Of a stretch of DNA of 64,000 nucleotides, positions 9,259 through 18,479 are shown in pieces. This stretch comes from Lachancea mirantina (taxonomy: Eukaryota > Ascomycota > Saccharomycetes > Saccharomycetales > Saccharomycetaceae), in assembly GCA_900074745.1 (NCBI GenBank), contig LT598469.1, positions 434,001 to 498,000 of the forward strand, written 5' to 3'. Below the pieces are notes generated by a model. It did no database searches. It was not told the origin of the DNA and worked only from the letters and a program-made list of their open reading frames with translations. Made by a program: the position numbers and the translations under genes. Positions within the stretch are counted from its first letter, which is position 1. Every line of letters starts with the position of its first letter.

Positions 9259-10476
9259 TTAGTTGGCGGTCATGACTTGCCAGACTCTGATGACGTTGTC
9301 GGTGTAACCGGCAAACAAAGTTTGGCCGTCAGCGGACCAAGCCAAAGAGACCGCGTGTGGGTCGGCAGCCTTGGTGTAACCGGCAAATTCCGGTCTCAAT
9401 TCGTCGACAACTTGTCTTTCTTCCAAGTTGAAGATCTTGATGCCAGAGGCGGTGGCCGCGGTCAACCAGTATCTGTTTGGAGAGAAGGCGACGGCGAAAA
9501 CTTCGTCTTGGGCGTTCAAAGTGTACAGGGCGCTCTTCTCGGCCAAGTTCCAGAGCATGATTTGGCCGTCCTTGCCGGCAGAGGCCACAAGGGTTCCGTC
9601 AGGAGAAGCGGTGACGGTGTTGACGTAGTTGTTGTGGCCGATGAAGTCGGCTTCGATTTGGAAAGAGTGCAAGTTCCAGACCTGGGTTCAAATGCTGTTA
9701 GTATCGGGTGCGCGCGGGAAATTATGGAGATGCACGGCGCCTCGTCGTTGCTTACGAGCCGCGCCGCTCCTCAGGGCTCCACATCAGAGATCTTGGTGAT
9801 ATTGGTAAGTCTCATTCGGGCCGGCAAGGCCCGTCCGAAGTAGCAAATATAGATAGCATCATGTGTGGAGCGCGTGGAGCAGGCGCGGCGGCAACGGCAG
9901 CGACCATCCGTGCGACAAAAAACGTGTAAAACATACCTTGACGACCTTGTCCATACCGGCAGAAATGACGGTGACGGTCTCATCCTCGGAGTTTTCGTTG
10001 GGAGCAACTCTGACTTGGGAGACCCAGTCGTTGTGGCCCAACAAAGTGACCATACACTCACCTAGAGTGTTCCAGACCTTGACAGTCTTGTCACGGGACG
10101 CAGACACGATCTGAGAAGCGCGTCTGTCGATGGCGACGGACAAAACGTCGGACTTGTGACCAACGAATCTCTGGATACACTTACCGGAAGCCAATTCCCA
10201 TAGTCTAACGGTCTTGTCCCACGAAGCGGACAAAGCGTATTCACCGTCTGGGGTGACGGTACAGTCTTGGACAATGTGAGAGTGGCCTCTGAAGGACTTG
10301 ACTGGGACACCGTATTGTTGGTCGTCGCCGGTCAACTTCCAGGTGATCAAGGTCTTGTCACGGGAACCAGACAACAACAAGTTTGGTTGAGCTGGGGAAG
10401 TCGACAGGGAAGTGACCCAGCCGTTGTGGCCCTCTAGAGTACCTCTTAGAACTAGAACTTCAGCAGATGCAGACAT
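9259..10476 (-). CDS. ASC1: Asc1/RACK1, beta-propeller of the 40S ribosome (two exons)
   Basis: Two exons, 10476..9937 (180 codons) and 9681..9259 (140 codons plus stop), give a 320-residue seven-bladed WD40 protein, against 319 in S. cerevisiae. Asc1 sits at the head of the 40S subunit near the mRNA exit and takes part in quality control of stalled ribosomes and in signalling. The WD repeats show clear GH...WD pairs, e.g. GHNGWVTSL and [11 protein letters not shown]. The intron has a perfect 5' splice site GTATGT after the codons for DKVVK, a perfect TACTAAC branch point near 9697-9703, and a CAG 3' site before the codons for VWNLHSF. The intron hosts the snR24 snoRNA. Two Rap1-like sites lie about 300-350 bp upstream, as in ribosomal protein genes. 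SPC24 and SDH3 further right keep the YMR116-118 order. Confidence 0.98.
9682..9936 (-). other. ASC1 intron, host of snR24
   Basis: A 255-nt phase-0 intron bounded by GTATGT (9936..9931) and CAG (9684..9682), with TACTAAC about 13-19 nt before the 3' end of the intron. The only other content recognised is the C/D snoRNA. Confidence 0.95.
9777..9870 (-). ncRNA. SNR24: snR24 (U24) C/D box snoRNA in the ASC1 intron
   Basis: Read on the minus strand, a 7-bp terminal stem (CTCCACA at 9870..9864 with TGTGGAG at 9783..9777) encloses a box C (ATGATGC, 9862..9856) and a box D (CTGA, 9787..9784). The guide stretches match the known U24 family closely: TATTTGCTACTTC before the internal D' region and ACCAAGATCT before box D. 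U24 directs 2'-O-methylation of neighbouring positions in 25S rRNA. In S. cerevisiae the same RNA lies in the same intron, so both identity and host are conserved. Between the guides is a GC-rich hairpin (GGGCC...GGCCC) not shared with the S. cerevisiae RNA as I recall it. Ends are estimated from the terminal stem. Confidence 0.92.
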
Positions 10477-10775
10477 TGGTTAGCTTGTGGGAAGATGAGA
10501 TTAAAGAAATCTAAGAGCGATTGTAGTCAAGTAGAAGTTCACTTTTTTTTCTCCGCTGTGCTCGCGGGTCCATACTGGAAAAAAATTCAGCGTCAGCGGC
10601 GATGCGCGATCGGTGTGTTTGCGTGGGTGGGTCGCCATGCGAGTAGGCTTGAACAGCTCCGCTTGTACGGCCACCGAGGGCCTTTTTCGCTTACCTAACG
10701 CGGCGTTCTGGTTTCTACGCCTCGAAATGTCCGGGTGCACGCGAATTTTTCGGTACATTGCCCGTGTGACTGCTT

Positions 10776-10788
10776 ACACCCGGACCCC
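10776..10788 (+). promoter_or_regulatory. Rap1-like site of ASC1 (weaker)
   Basis: ACACCCGGACCCC matches the first ten positions of the Rap1 consensus ACACCCRYACAYM well. It lies 300 bp upstream of the ASC1 start and 24 bp from a stronger site. Confidence 0.5.
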
Positions 10789-10812
10789 AGAGTTACTTTT
10801 TGGGTCTGCAGC

Positions 10813-10825
10813 GCACCCAGACATT
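10813..10825 (+). promoter_or_regulatory. Rap1-like site of ASC1 (stronger)
   Basis: GCACCCAGACATT fits the Rap1 consensus at nearly every position. Paired Rap1 sites 200-400 bp upstream are typical of yeast ribosomal protein genes, with which ASC1 is co-regulated. Confidence 0.6.
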
Positions 10826-11699
10826 GTTGCGCGGCAAGTCTCTCGGCGGACAAGAGTGGGGGTTTTTCGAATGTCGTTTTGGACGTGGAACGTTGTGCAG
10901 CAATCGCCGTTCCAAATGCCCAAGTCATGTGCGTTATATCGCAGCATACGGAATGGGCAGTAGCCGCCGAGGTGCCAAACCGCGAGATGTAAACAAGAGG
11001 ACAGGGGGTGTGGTTCGTTTTTGTGGCGGGTTCACGCTGAGGGGGGGTTTCCCCTGAAAAAAACTATAAAAGGCGCTCCCTTGCTCCTTTGATAAAGACA
11101 ACAACAGCCGCTCATGGACCAGGGCTAACAGGAGAAGCGCGGGTATCTAGATTTTTAGTTTTTAAATAGACAGACTACAACGTGGTGGCTGCCTGATTCG
11201 TTTATAACTTTTGATGGTATGAAAAGACGAGACGTTTGGCCCTTGTCGTGGGTGCTTGGCCTTGGTTTAAAGTTTTTGAAACCTTAAATGACTTTGAGAT
11301 GGCGAGAATTAAAGTCGACGTCACGATTGGAAGAGTGTTTATTGAACCTTTTAAAGGCCCCGATTGAACGGCAGTCTCTCTGGAAACGTCAATAATATAC
11401 AGAACCCGTGTCTTTCCCCTACTACACTTTCGGCAATCTAATATTTGGCGAGGTGGGACTGAAATTATACGCTACGTCACAAGCAGGATCAGGTGAAGAT
11501 CGTGGCAAGGCCAGGCCGGCGACTGAAAAGAACGGAACACCATTGAGACTTGTCCGGCCTGTGGCGACCGGGTCGTTCCACGACTCAGACATCACATTGT
11601 ACGGAACATCGAATGCAGCTCCATGTTTGTCCCTCTCCATTCATAATAGACGATGCAAGATCACAACGACAGCGAGCATCCCCTGTGTGAGCCTGGTCG

Positions 11700-13835
11700 T
11701 TGGCAATTCAAATGGATAAAAAGCTCAAGAAATTCATTCAAAATGCGACTCGAGTGGCGCCAAAGATCTCCAAGAAGGGCGAGATTTTCGAATTGAGAAA
11801 CGGCCTTGTTTCACAATACCCTCAAACTCGCAAAGATGCCATCAAGAAGACAATCCAGCAAATGACCGTGGGCAAAGACGTGTCGTCACTTTTCCCCGAT
11901 GTCTTGAAGAATATTGCCACCTCTGACGTGGAGCAGAAAAAACTCGTGTATTTGTACGTGATGAACTATGCCGAGTCTCATCCTGAATTGTGCATTCTGG
12001 CGGTCAACACATTTGTCAGTGATGCGACAGACCCCAACCCGCTCATCAGATGCATGGCGATCCGAACCATGTCGATGATTCGAGTGGAAAAGATCCTCGA
12101 ATACATCGAAATCCCATTACGCAAAACGCTACAGGACGAAAATCCATACGTACGCAAAACCGCGGTTATATGTGTGGCAAAGCTTTTTGCACTGAATGCA
12201 GAGCTTTGCAAAGAGCTCGGTGTCCTCGAGGATCTGACCGCCGCGCTAGAGGACTCGAATCCTCTGGTGGTCGCCAATGCCATTGCTGCTTTGACAGATA
12301 TTCATGAAACGGACCCCACGGTGGTGCCCCTACCGGAATTGATCAAAGACCACATCTCTCAATTTTTGCTTGCCCTCAATGAATGTACCGAATGGGCGCG
12401 TGCCACCATTTTAGGAGCTTTGGCCGATTACACTGCGCGTGATGCCATCGAAGCGCAAGAAATCATAGACAGAGTCACGCCTCATTTACAACACGTTAAC
12501 GCAGCTGTAGTCTTGGCCACCATTAAAGTGGTACTTTTGAATTTACCCATCATCCATGTCGATACCCAATCCCCCATCTTCGCTAAGATAGCCTCGGGTC
12601 TAGTTTCTCTGATGTCAACTCCTCCAGAAATGCAATACGTTGCTCTCAGAAACATGCGAATCATCCTGGAAAAATATCCTGCCATTCTATCGCGCGAATT
12701 GCGAATTTTCTACGTGAAATTTAACGATCCATTGTACCTGAAACTCGAGAAGATCGAGATATTGGTAAGATTGGTGGACCCTGCCAATTTGAAACAGTGT
12801 ACGTTGCTTCTTTCGGAATTGAAAGAGTATGCGCATGAATACGAACCCGAATTTGTCTCTCGTGCAATCCTTGCGCTATCGCAACTCGCGGTCAAATATT
12901 CCCAAATCAAGTTTGTCTCCAAAGTCTTAGACATCCTGTTAGAGTTATTTGAGACTCGCGTAGAGTTCCAAAATGACTGCCTTATTAGTATGTGCAATCT
13001 TCTCAGACATACCGGTGAACAAGACGAGCAACTTATCAAACAAGTATGCTTGGTAGTAGATGCATGGGATGCGACAGACACTGGTTCGCCTCAAAGCGAT
13101 TACGCCAAATGTAATTATTTGTGGCTCCTTGGACAATTTCCAGCCAAGTTTACCAACATCGAGTCCAAATTGAACCCATTCATTGAAACTTTTACTCAAG
13201 AGGAGTCTCTGTCGCAGATGTCGTTATTGATCACGGTTGTTCGTCTGCATCAAAGTATATCTGGCCAACTTCTTCAAAACGTACTGGATCTTGCTACTCA
13301 TAGCACTCAGGACATAGACGTAAGGGATATGGCGATCATGTACTGGCGATGCTTATCACTAGAAGACGCGGATGACACCTTGATCAATGAACTGTGCCAT
13401 TCTGTGCTACCGGAAATTCCAACAACGTTGGACACATTTTCCCCTGAACTACTAGAAACGTTACTTTCAGAACTTTCACTATTAAGTTCTGTCTATTTCA
13501 AACCTGCCGCTGCGATGCACCGACAGGCGGTGCGCTCAGAAGGTAAATTGAAGGGCAAGCAAATGCACGAGCTCGAGTCCTTGGCGCAAGGTGAGATTCT
13601 AAAGAACATGAATGAGGATAATCTGCTGGATATGGATACAGATTTTCTGTCATCAAACACTACGAGTAACGATACCAATGGAACCGCCCTCAACGAATTA
13701 AAAGACCTGTTTCATCTCGACTCTTCGCAACAACCAAAATCTAACCAGATCGAGCAAGGCATGAATAATCTCACGCTAAACAAAAAAAATGGGAGTCAAT
13801 CTACAAATACCCAGGATCTACTTGACCTGTTTTAA
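11700..13835 (+). CDS. APL2: AP-1 clathrin adaptor large subunit beta1 (Apl2)
   Basis: The 711-residue protein matches S. cerevisiae Apl2 (726) over its whole length, including the block GLVSQYPQTRKDAIKKTIQQ and the stretch VLKNIATSDVEQKKLVYLYV. It is the beta trunk of the AP-1 complex, an alpha-solenoid of HEAT-like repeats (about residues 10-600) that recruits clathrin and binds cargo at the trans-Golgi and endosomes. As in yeast Apl2 there is no appendage (ear) domain; the C-terminal ~100 residues are a low-complexity hinge ending in DLLDLF, which contains a clathrin-box-like LLDLF. It is nearer AP-1 beta than AP-2 beta (Apl1), and CMC1 follows tail-to-tail, the YKL135C-YKL137W pair. The start could be the ATG at 11700 or the one at 11712. 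Confidence 0.96.
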   Translation: MAIQMDKKLKKFIQNATRVAPKISKKGEIFELRNGLVSQYPQTRKDAIKKTIQQMTVGKDVSSLFPDVLKNIATSDVEQKKLVYLYVMNYAESHPELCILAVNTFVSDATDPNPLIRCMAIRTMSMIRVEKILEYIEIPLRKTLQDENPYVRKTAVICVAKLFALNAELCKELGVLEDLTAALEDSNPLVVANAIAALTDIHETDPTVVPLPELIKDHISQFLLALNECTEWARATILGALADYTARDAIEAQEIIDRVTPHLQHVNAAVVLATIKVVLLNLPIIHVDTQSPIFAKIASGLVSLMSTPPEMQYVALRNMRIILEKYPAILSRELRIFYVKFNDPLYLKLEKIEILVRLVDPANLKQCTLLLSELKEYAHEYEPEFVSRAILALSQLAVKYSQIKFVSKVLDILLELFETRVEFQNDCLISMCNLLRHTGEQDEQLIKQVCLVVDAWDATDTGSPQSDYAKCNYLWLLGQFPAKFTNIESKLNPFIETFTQEESLSQMSLLITVVRLHQSISGQLLQNVLDLATHSTQDIDVRDMAIMYWRCLSLEDADDTLINELCHSVLPEIPTTLDTFSPELLETLLSELSLLSSVYFKPAAAMHRQAVRSEGKLKGKQMHELESLAQGEILKNMNEDNLLDMDTDFLSSNTTSNDTNGTALNELKDLFHLDSSQQPKSNQIEQGMNNLTLNKKNGSQSTNTQDLLDLF

Positions 13836-13996
13836 AGTTTACCAAACCTTCGTTTCGTTTAGCGACATAATCTGCAGCTAGGGTTCGACCTAAAATTTTT
13901 GACATTAAGCAGGAAAACTGCGCGACATATTCCATATATACAGGGGCCTTCACCATTCCATCGTCTCATATCGTCTTTCTCTGCTCATTTTGGATT

Positions 13997-14305
13997 TTAT
14001 TTTCTCTTGATTTGCTCCTCTAGTGCATCGAACTTACGTTGAACAATCTTGTCGCGTTCTTCGTCAAGATACTTGTCGTCTTGATAAAACAATATGCATT
14101 CAGCCATTTTGTCACGTTCAGGCTCACAAGTTGGGAATACTTTAAGTCCATGCTTCTTGGAACACTCCACCATGGCTTTAACATACTCATCACACTTGCT
14201 AAACGCCGTTTTTTTCAAATTTTGGCGAGCTTCCTTCTCTTCTCGCGGACTAAGAACCCAAATGGGTAGTCTATGAGATGATCCCGTTTTGGGTTGTTCA
14301 CTCAT
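13997..14305 (-). CDS. CMC1: Cytochrome c oxidase assembly protein Cmc1
   Basis: A 102-residue intermembrane-space protein with twin CX9C motifs: CDEYVKAMVEC and CEPERDKMAEC. The lead-in RLPIWVLSPREEKEARQNLK is nearly the S. cerevisiae Cmc1 sequence. Cmc1 stabilises newly made Cox1 with Cox14 and helps copper delivery during complex IV assembly; it is imported by the Mia40 disulfide relay. It is convergent with APL2 and 161 bp away, as in S. cerevisiae (YKL135C/YKL137W). The ATG at 14303-14305 gives an 11-residue extension before the conserved start. Confidence 0.95.
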   Translation of the reverse strand: MSEQPKTGSSHRLPIWVLSPREEKEARQNLKKTAFSKCDEYVKAMVECSKKHGLKVFPTCEPERDKMAECILFYQDDKYLDEERDKIVQRKFDALEEQIKRK

Positions 14306-15352
14306 GGTGCAGAATGGGTCCTTGATTTACTCACAGTGATGAACTTGCTCTTTGAGAAGGTACTATTGGGTACGAGACGAGAGCCAGCACTGAGGACGAA
14401 ACTAGTAATTCAGTGGACGGACGCGAACCGTCGATAGTGCTACTGAAATCGGATCGAATCGAATTGATTCGTAAAATATGACTTTAACAACTAACGCGAC
14501 GTAAATGCGACTACTCTGCTAGATTGAATGGATAGAAGATGATTCAGTTGAAGAGCAAATGCAAGAGACAAGGTGGCTTCATCATTGCCCATATACTGGG
14601 AGTTGAATTGAGGATTCGTAAAGACGGCATGGCAACGCACTGGAAATCACTATATACGTAGCAGTGCCCAATCGTCTCTGCTTCGTCAGCTGGCGAGGCC
14701 ATTCAGGTCCACTTCAGGCAGGCTAGTTGGAGTTATTAGTAGCAGCAACGTGTCAAGGCCTGTAAGTATTTTTTGAAGCTAAAATCTGTAACAGTTCTGC
14801 TAATTGGGTTTTGGACCTTATAGCAAGTAGTCTCGGCAAACGAGACCTAGGCATTGCTAGTTGGCTCGGGATGCACGACGGTGTTTGATTTCTGTGTTCT
14901 TTGCAATTTTGAACGTGTCATCAACGTGTATCAATGTGGTGTCACTTTTCAATGCCAAACAGTACCCAGGAGTTTGAGAATGAAAGCGAAAAAAATTGAG
15001 AAGCCTAACAGATTGGCAAATCGGTCTCAGAAGAAGTTGACAAAATTCCAGGTGCGTAGAAGTAACTTTCTCATTTTTGCCGTTCAATTTTGATGTATTT
15101 TGATCGTTCTTCGAAAAGAAAAAGGAGAATTCGTGTAAGCATCTCAATTCAGCTCGCTCAGAACTCCCAAAATCACAGCCCAGATCCAGTAAAGCCGCTC
15201 CTTGACGGGATAGGCTACCACCTTTTAGAGTGATGGTAGTGAATTTTGGTCACAACGTACAACATGACCAGAAATAAACGCTGGAAAATTTGAGTTACCG
15301 GGGTGAACTGAAAGCTGTCGACTTCGACCCGATCCAGCAAACTATTCCAATC
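14306..15352. other. Divergent intergenic region CMC1/MRPL31
   Basis: This 1.05-kb gap separates the CMC1 start (leftward) and MRPL31 (rightward). It is longer than two short housekeeping promoters need. It contains a perfect 6-bp hairpin GTCTCG-GCAAA-CGAGAC at 14830-14846, a GTAAGT near 14763 followed by TGCTAAT and TTATAG (spliceosome-like but not consensus), and a short open frame near 14980-15093 with a lysine-rich start. None is enough to call a gene. Confidence 0.45.
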
Positions 15353-15748
15353 ATGTTTGGCCCATTTAAATCCTCAAACACTTTGCTAGGTGGCCTACTT
15401 TGGAAAATACCGTGGAGGCTTTCCCGCCCGCAAAAGCAGAGGCAGAGACACAGATTGCAACAAGTTGACAATGTACTGAAAACCGTTAATTTGGGTTTGC
15501 ACATTATGAGGAACGAATCAAAAGGCCTGGCGTTCCAGGATGCTGTTGCCGCTCCGAAGTTGTTGAAACCGAATGTAAAACAACTTCGAGTCCTTGGGAA
15601 ACCATCTTTTTTCCCATCAGAAAAGCAAATGTCGTATAAGGACAAGTACACTTTCTTCAACAAACGGTCCAAAGGTTATCGTAAGGGAATTCACAAACTT
15701 CCTAAATGGACGAAAATGTCGCAAAGACGCAATCCCGAGTTTTTCTAA
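15353..15748 (+). CDS. MRPL31: Mitochondrial large-subunit ribosomal protein Mrpl31 (mL60)
   Basis: The 131-residue product is collinear with S. cerevisiae Mrpl31 (YKL138C, also 131 residues): MFGPFK at the start, [10 protein letters not shown] at 14-23, and the C-terminal block [15 protein letters not shown]. It is a fungal-specific component of the mitochondrial 54S subunit. The frame is open further upstream to 15290, but homology begins exactly at the ATG at 15353, so I use that. It is rich in Lys and Arg throughout. Neighbours CMC1 and HSK3/CTK1 keep the YKL137-139 order, with SPC24 interleaved. Confidence 0.95.
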   Translation: MFGPFKSSNTLLGGLLWKIPWRLSRPQKQRQRHRLQQVDNVLKTVNLGLHIMRNESKGLAFQDAVAAPKLLKPNVKQLRVLGKPSFFPSEKQMSYKDKYTFFNKRSKGYRKGIHKLPKWTKMSQRRNPEFF

Positions 15749-15812
15749 GGTTTTAGCTTTTCTAACCTTGTAAATAGTGCAATACGTTATCAATGAGTTC
15801 TTGAGGAGATCG

Positions 15813-16409
15813 TCATATTCTGTCCCATACAAATTTGGTTTTGAAAAACTCACTCAATTCACCGTCCAGCGGTAAAAAATCGACCCCGTCGGTTCCTTGC
15901 CCATCGGGTCTCTGTATCAGAGCCTGTCGGTTCTTTATATCCAAATTCACGCCTAAAGATCTGTACAATTGCAATTTCAAGATTTCCAGTCGAACATCGG
16001 CGTTGTCACTAGAGTTTCCAATCTCAACCCTCTGCGTATCTTCCTTAACCAATTCCTGCATTTTGGCATCCAATTCCGTTTTTGAAGCCCGTAACTTGAC
16101 TTCCAACTTTTCCAATTCTTTCTTGATTTCATCTAACTCTTCCTTTTTACCCCCATTTAGCTCTGTACCGGCCACTTCAGCCAATTCAGAATCAAGTAAA
16201 CTGATCCTGGACTCGGATTTGCTGGCCATTGACGCCAAATGATCCACCTCCCCGGTTTTTTGTTCCAATTGTTCTTGCACGAATTCTCGTAGTTGTTTTA
16301 ACGACTTTTCAATGCTTGAAAGCGAATTGAGGTCTCCAGAAATAGAGAAATTTTGCCTTGTCTCCCTGATCAATCCGGCTGGATCATCTAGTAATTGATC
16401 ACCACTCAT
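15813..16409 (-). CDS. SPC24: Ndc80 complex subunit Spc24
   Basis: The 198-residue protein has a short N-terminal segment (SGDQLLDDPAGLIRETRQNF, like DNLLDNPVEFLKEVRESF in S. cerevisiae), a central coiled coil (about residues 30-120) and a C-terminal globular part with the conserved LKLYRSLGVNLD-type block, IDFLPLD-like strand and FKTKFVW ending. Spc24 pairs with Spc25 and anchors the Ndc80 complex to the inner kinetochore. S. cerevisiae SPC24 is YMR117C, next to ASC1 and SHH3 (YMR116C, YMR118C); here it sits between their counterparts. Its start is only 107 bp from that of HSK3 on the other strand. Confidence 0.95.
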   Translation of the reverse strand: MSGDQLLDDPAGLIRETRQNFSISGDLNSLSSIEKSLKQLREFVQEQLEQKTGEVDHLASMASKSESRISLLDSELAEVAGTELNGGKKEELDEIKKELEKLEVKLRASKTELDAKMQELVKEDTQRVEIGNSSDNADVRLEILKLQLYRSLGVNLDIKNRQALIQRPDGQGTDGVDFLPLDGELSEFFKTKFVWDRI

Positions 16410-16516
16410 ATATACCGATTGCTTATCTTTTTGTAATCCTGCGATGGAGTATTGTCATTTTTCGAAAAGGATGATCTCTCAATTAATCAACATCAACAAT
16501 CTGAAGCTCATCAGCG
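16410..16516. promoter_or_regulatory. Bidirectional promoter SPC24/HSK3
   Basis: Just 107 bp separate the two start codons, which diverge. Both products are outer-kinetochore subunits. The gap is AT-rich and has no obvious TATA consensus or MCB (ACGCGT) site. Confidence 0.7.
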
Positions 16517-16726
16517 ATGAACGAAACAAAGAAGAGACAGTATGCTAGACTTGCTCAGCAATTGAAAGTGTTGCAGTCAAACCTCCAAAATACTACTGAC
16601 CAATTGGAGGTGATGTCTCGCCATTGTAATGATCATTTAGTCGGTCAATTGGGTAAAATCCATGCATCCTGGTTCATCGGGGGTAATTGGTGTTTTGAAG
16701 AGGAAATGTTAGGAAAGAACAGGTAA
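16517..16726 (+). CDS. HSK3: DASH/Dam1 complex subunit Hsk3
   Basis: This 69-residue protein has exactly the length of S. cerevisiae Hsk3 (YKL138C-A) and aligns without gaps: KRQYARLAQQLKVLQSNLQ at the start, then VGQLGKIHASWFIGGNW and a C-terminal EEEMLGK. It is a helical subunit of the ten-protein DASH complex that rings microtubules and couples kinetochores to their ends. It is convergent with CTK1, 92 bp away (YKL139W in S. cerevisiae). Its small size makes it easy to miss. Confidence 0.95.
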   Translation: MNETKKRQYARLAQQLKVLQSNLQNTTDQLEVMSRHCNDHLVGQLGKIHASWFIGGNWCFEEEMLGKNR

Positions 16727-16818
16727 TCCGGCGGATTTGGTAGGAAGGTGTGCCATTTATGTAGCAATTAATTAGGCTCTTTTTTCTTCTTTTAATTTAA
16801 ATGCACTTCACTACAAAA

Positions 16819-18267
16819 TTATGTGGATACTGATTCGGATTTCTCACGTCTTTTCTGTTCTTCACGCTCTTTCCTTCTATGTCTTTTGGCTTCGAATTCG
16901 TGCCAGCCCGTGAAACCAGTGAGATCGAGAGGTTCTGGTTTTGGGTCCTCTTGGAAATATGGATGCTTTAAGGCGTCAGAAGCGTTGAGACGTTTGGCTT
17001 GGTTGAAAAGCAGCAACGATCTCGCGAGATCGAAACAGGCACGCGAGGGAAGTATAGGTGCCACTCGCTCTTCAAAAATTGAAGGGTATTGGCAAGACTG
17101 TTGTGGGATCATCATGAAGAACCAGGGCATCTCGAATAAATTGGGCCATTGTTCTAAAGTTGGTGTGCCCATTAGAGCCAAGATGGCTTGTAATTGCTCC
17201 AACTCGTTGGTACCTTGAAATAATGCAGTTTTTTGGAATAATTCCACTAAGAGACAACCACACCCCCACATATCGACCTCGGGTCCGTATTTCGTGGTGC
17301 CCAATAAAAGCTCTGGCGGTCTGTACCACAGAGTAATGACCCTGTTCGTGTAATCCGGTTCCTCTTTCATTTTACGAGCAAGTCCGAAATCCGTGATGCG
17401 TAGGTGTCCCCGGTTATCTATCAGTATGTTGGAGCCCTTGATGTCCCTGTGCAAAATGCCGTTGGAATGCAGATAATTAATGCCCTCAATAAGGCTTTTG
17501 AAAAGATGCTTGCAATTTGCAGCGGTAAGTTCGATTTGTTCATTCATCAATAGACCTGAAAGATCGTTGTCCGCATACTCAAAGATCATGTAAACGGTTT
17601 TCTGCGACTCGACCATTATCTCAGACAACGTACTGACATTGGGATGGTCGAAACTTTGCAAAAGCTTAATTTCTCGAATCGAGGTGATCGGGAAACCTTC
17701 TCGTTCGCCTTCAAGTCGCAGTCTTTTAAGAGCCACGAGCTCGTTGGTAAATGTGTTTTTTGCTTTGTAAACTTTCCCATATGTACCCTCACCAACTTGT
17801 TGAATACGTTCATACACGGACGACGTACGTTCTCGTACTACGATCGTCACAGGCGCCACTTTAACCGTTGTAGAACCCGGGTTGTACCTGGAATGACCCC
17901 CTGCAGCAGCTTTGACCCTATTTTTTTTGTCATCTGCATGCTTCAACTTTTTAGTTGGTGGATTCGAATACCTGCTATTACCGGTCTCTGCAAATGTGGA
18001 CCCACTGTACCTGCTGTTCCCCACTTTCTGTCGCTTGCGATCGCCATTATGTCCGTTACCATTGTCTTTAGCCATATCATCCAATGGAACGCTTGTAGCT
18101 CTCCCATTTGGCCCGTTACTTGCCGGACTATGTGGAAAATGAGATGGCCTTTTTCTAAAGCTTTTTTTGCTTGCTTTAAATCCGCCTCTATGGCCATCAT
18201 TAGGTTTGTTTGATTTGGGTTGATTGCCTGATCTCGGACGACCATGAGACGCATTGGTTTTCTGCAT
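16819..18267 (-). CDS. CTK1: RNA polymerase II CTD kinase catalytic subunit Ctk1
   Basis: The 482-residue protein is the cyclin-dependent kinase of the CTDK-I complex (with Ctk2 and Ctk3), which phosphorylates Ser2 of the Pol II C-terminal domain in elongation. The first ~150 residues are basic and low complexity (many Ser, Asn, Gly, Lys). The kinase domain, about 155-450, shows VGEGTYGKVYKAK (ATP loop), ALKRL (catalytic Lys), HRDIKGSNIL, DFGLARK and the WYRPPELLLG end of the activation segment. The closest kinases would be Bur1 and metazoan CDK12; synteny with HSK3 and TGL1 (YKL138C-A to YKL140W) fixes the call as CTK1. The C-terminus is rich in Arg, Lys and Glu. Confidence 0.96.
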   Translation of the reverse strand: MQKTNASHGRPRSGNQPKSNKPNDGHRGGFKASKKSFRKRPSHFPHSPASNGPNGRATSVPLDDMAKDNGNGHNGDRKRQKVGNSRYSGSTFAETGNSRYSNPPTKKLKHADDKKNRVKAAAGGHSRYNPGSTTVKVAPVTIVVRERTSSVYERIQQVGEGTYGKVYKAKNTFTNELVALKRLRLEGEREGFPITSIREIKLLQSFDHPNVSTLSEIMVESQKTVYMIFEYADNDLSGLLMNEQIELTAANCKHLFKSLIEGINYLHSNGILHRDIKGSNILIDNRGHLRITDFGLARKMKEEPDYTNRVITLWYRPPELLLGTTKYGPEVDMWGCGCLLVELFQKTALFQGTNELEQLQAILALMGTPTLEQWPNLFEMPWFFMMIPQQSCQYPSIFEERVAPILPSRACFDLARSLLLFNQAKRLNASDALKHPYFQEDPKPEPLDLTGFTGWHEFEAKRHRRKEREEQKRREKSESVST

Positions 18268-18479
18268 ATTGACCCTGTTTATGTCGTTTTATATTTTGTC
18301 GATATACTAATGTCAAGTTCTAAAGTAGGTTGACTTTTTTCACTTTTAAGATGAGCTTACTGGAAGACCAACTCCAGTATATAATGGCATATGAAATATA
18401 ATAAGTAAAGGCATCGGGGCCGTAATGGCGATACCTCTAAGTTATAGCCCGTGCACGGGACGAATTAGTAGAAATAATA

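Larger units (their letters stand above)
10477..11699. other. Long divergent intergenic region ASC1/APL2
   Basis: This 1.2-kb region separates the ASC1 start (leftward) from APL2 (rightward). The left half holds the ASC1 promoter: a T-rich stretch at ~10543 and two Rap1-like sites. Near 11065 there is a TATAAAAG box followed by a pyrimidine-rich tract and, at about 11114, a five-codon frame ATGGACCAGGGCTAA. That is too far from APL2 to be its core promoter unless the leader is ~600 nt, so an unannotated RNA may start here. I find no C/D or H/ACA snoRNA I can defend. A 103-codon frame over 11408-11719 lacks any family resemblance. Confidence 0.5.

Noticed and set aside
11408-11719. 103-codon plus-strand frame overlapping the APL2 start
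   Set aside because: It is out of frame with APL2, with no resemblance to known proteins, and APL2 homology covers the overlap.
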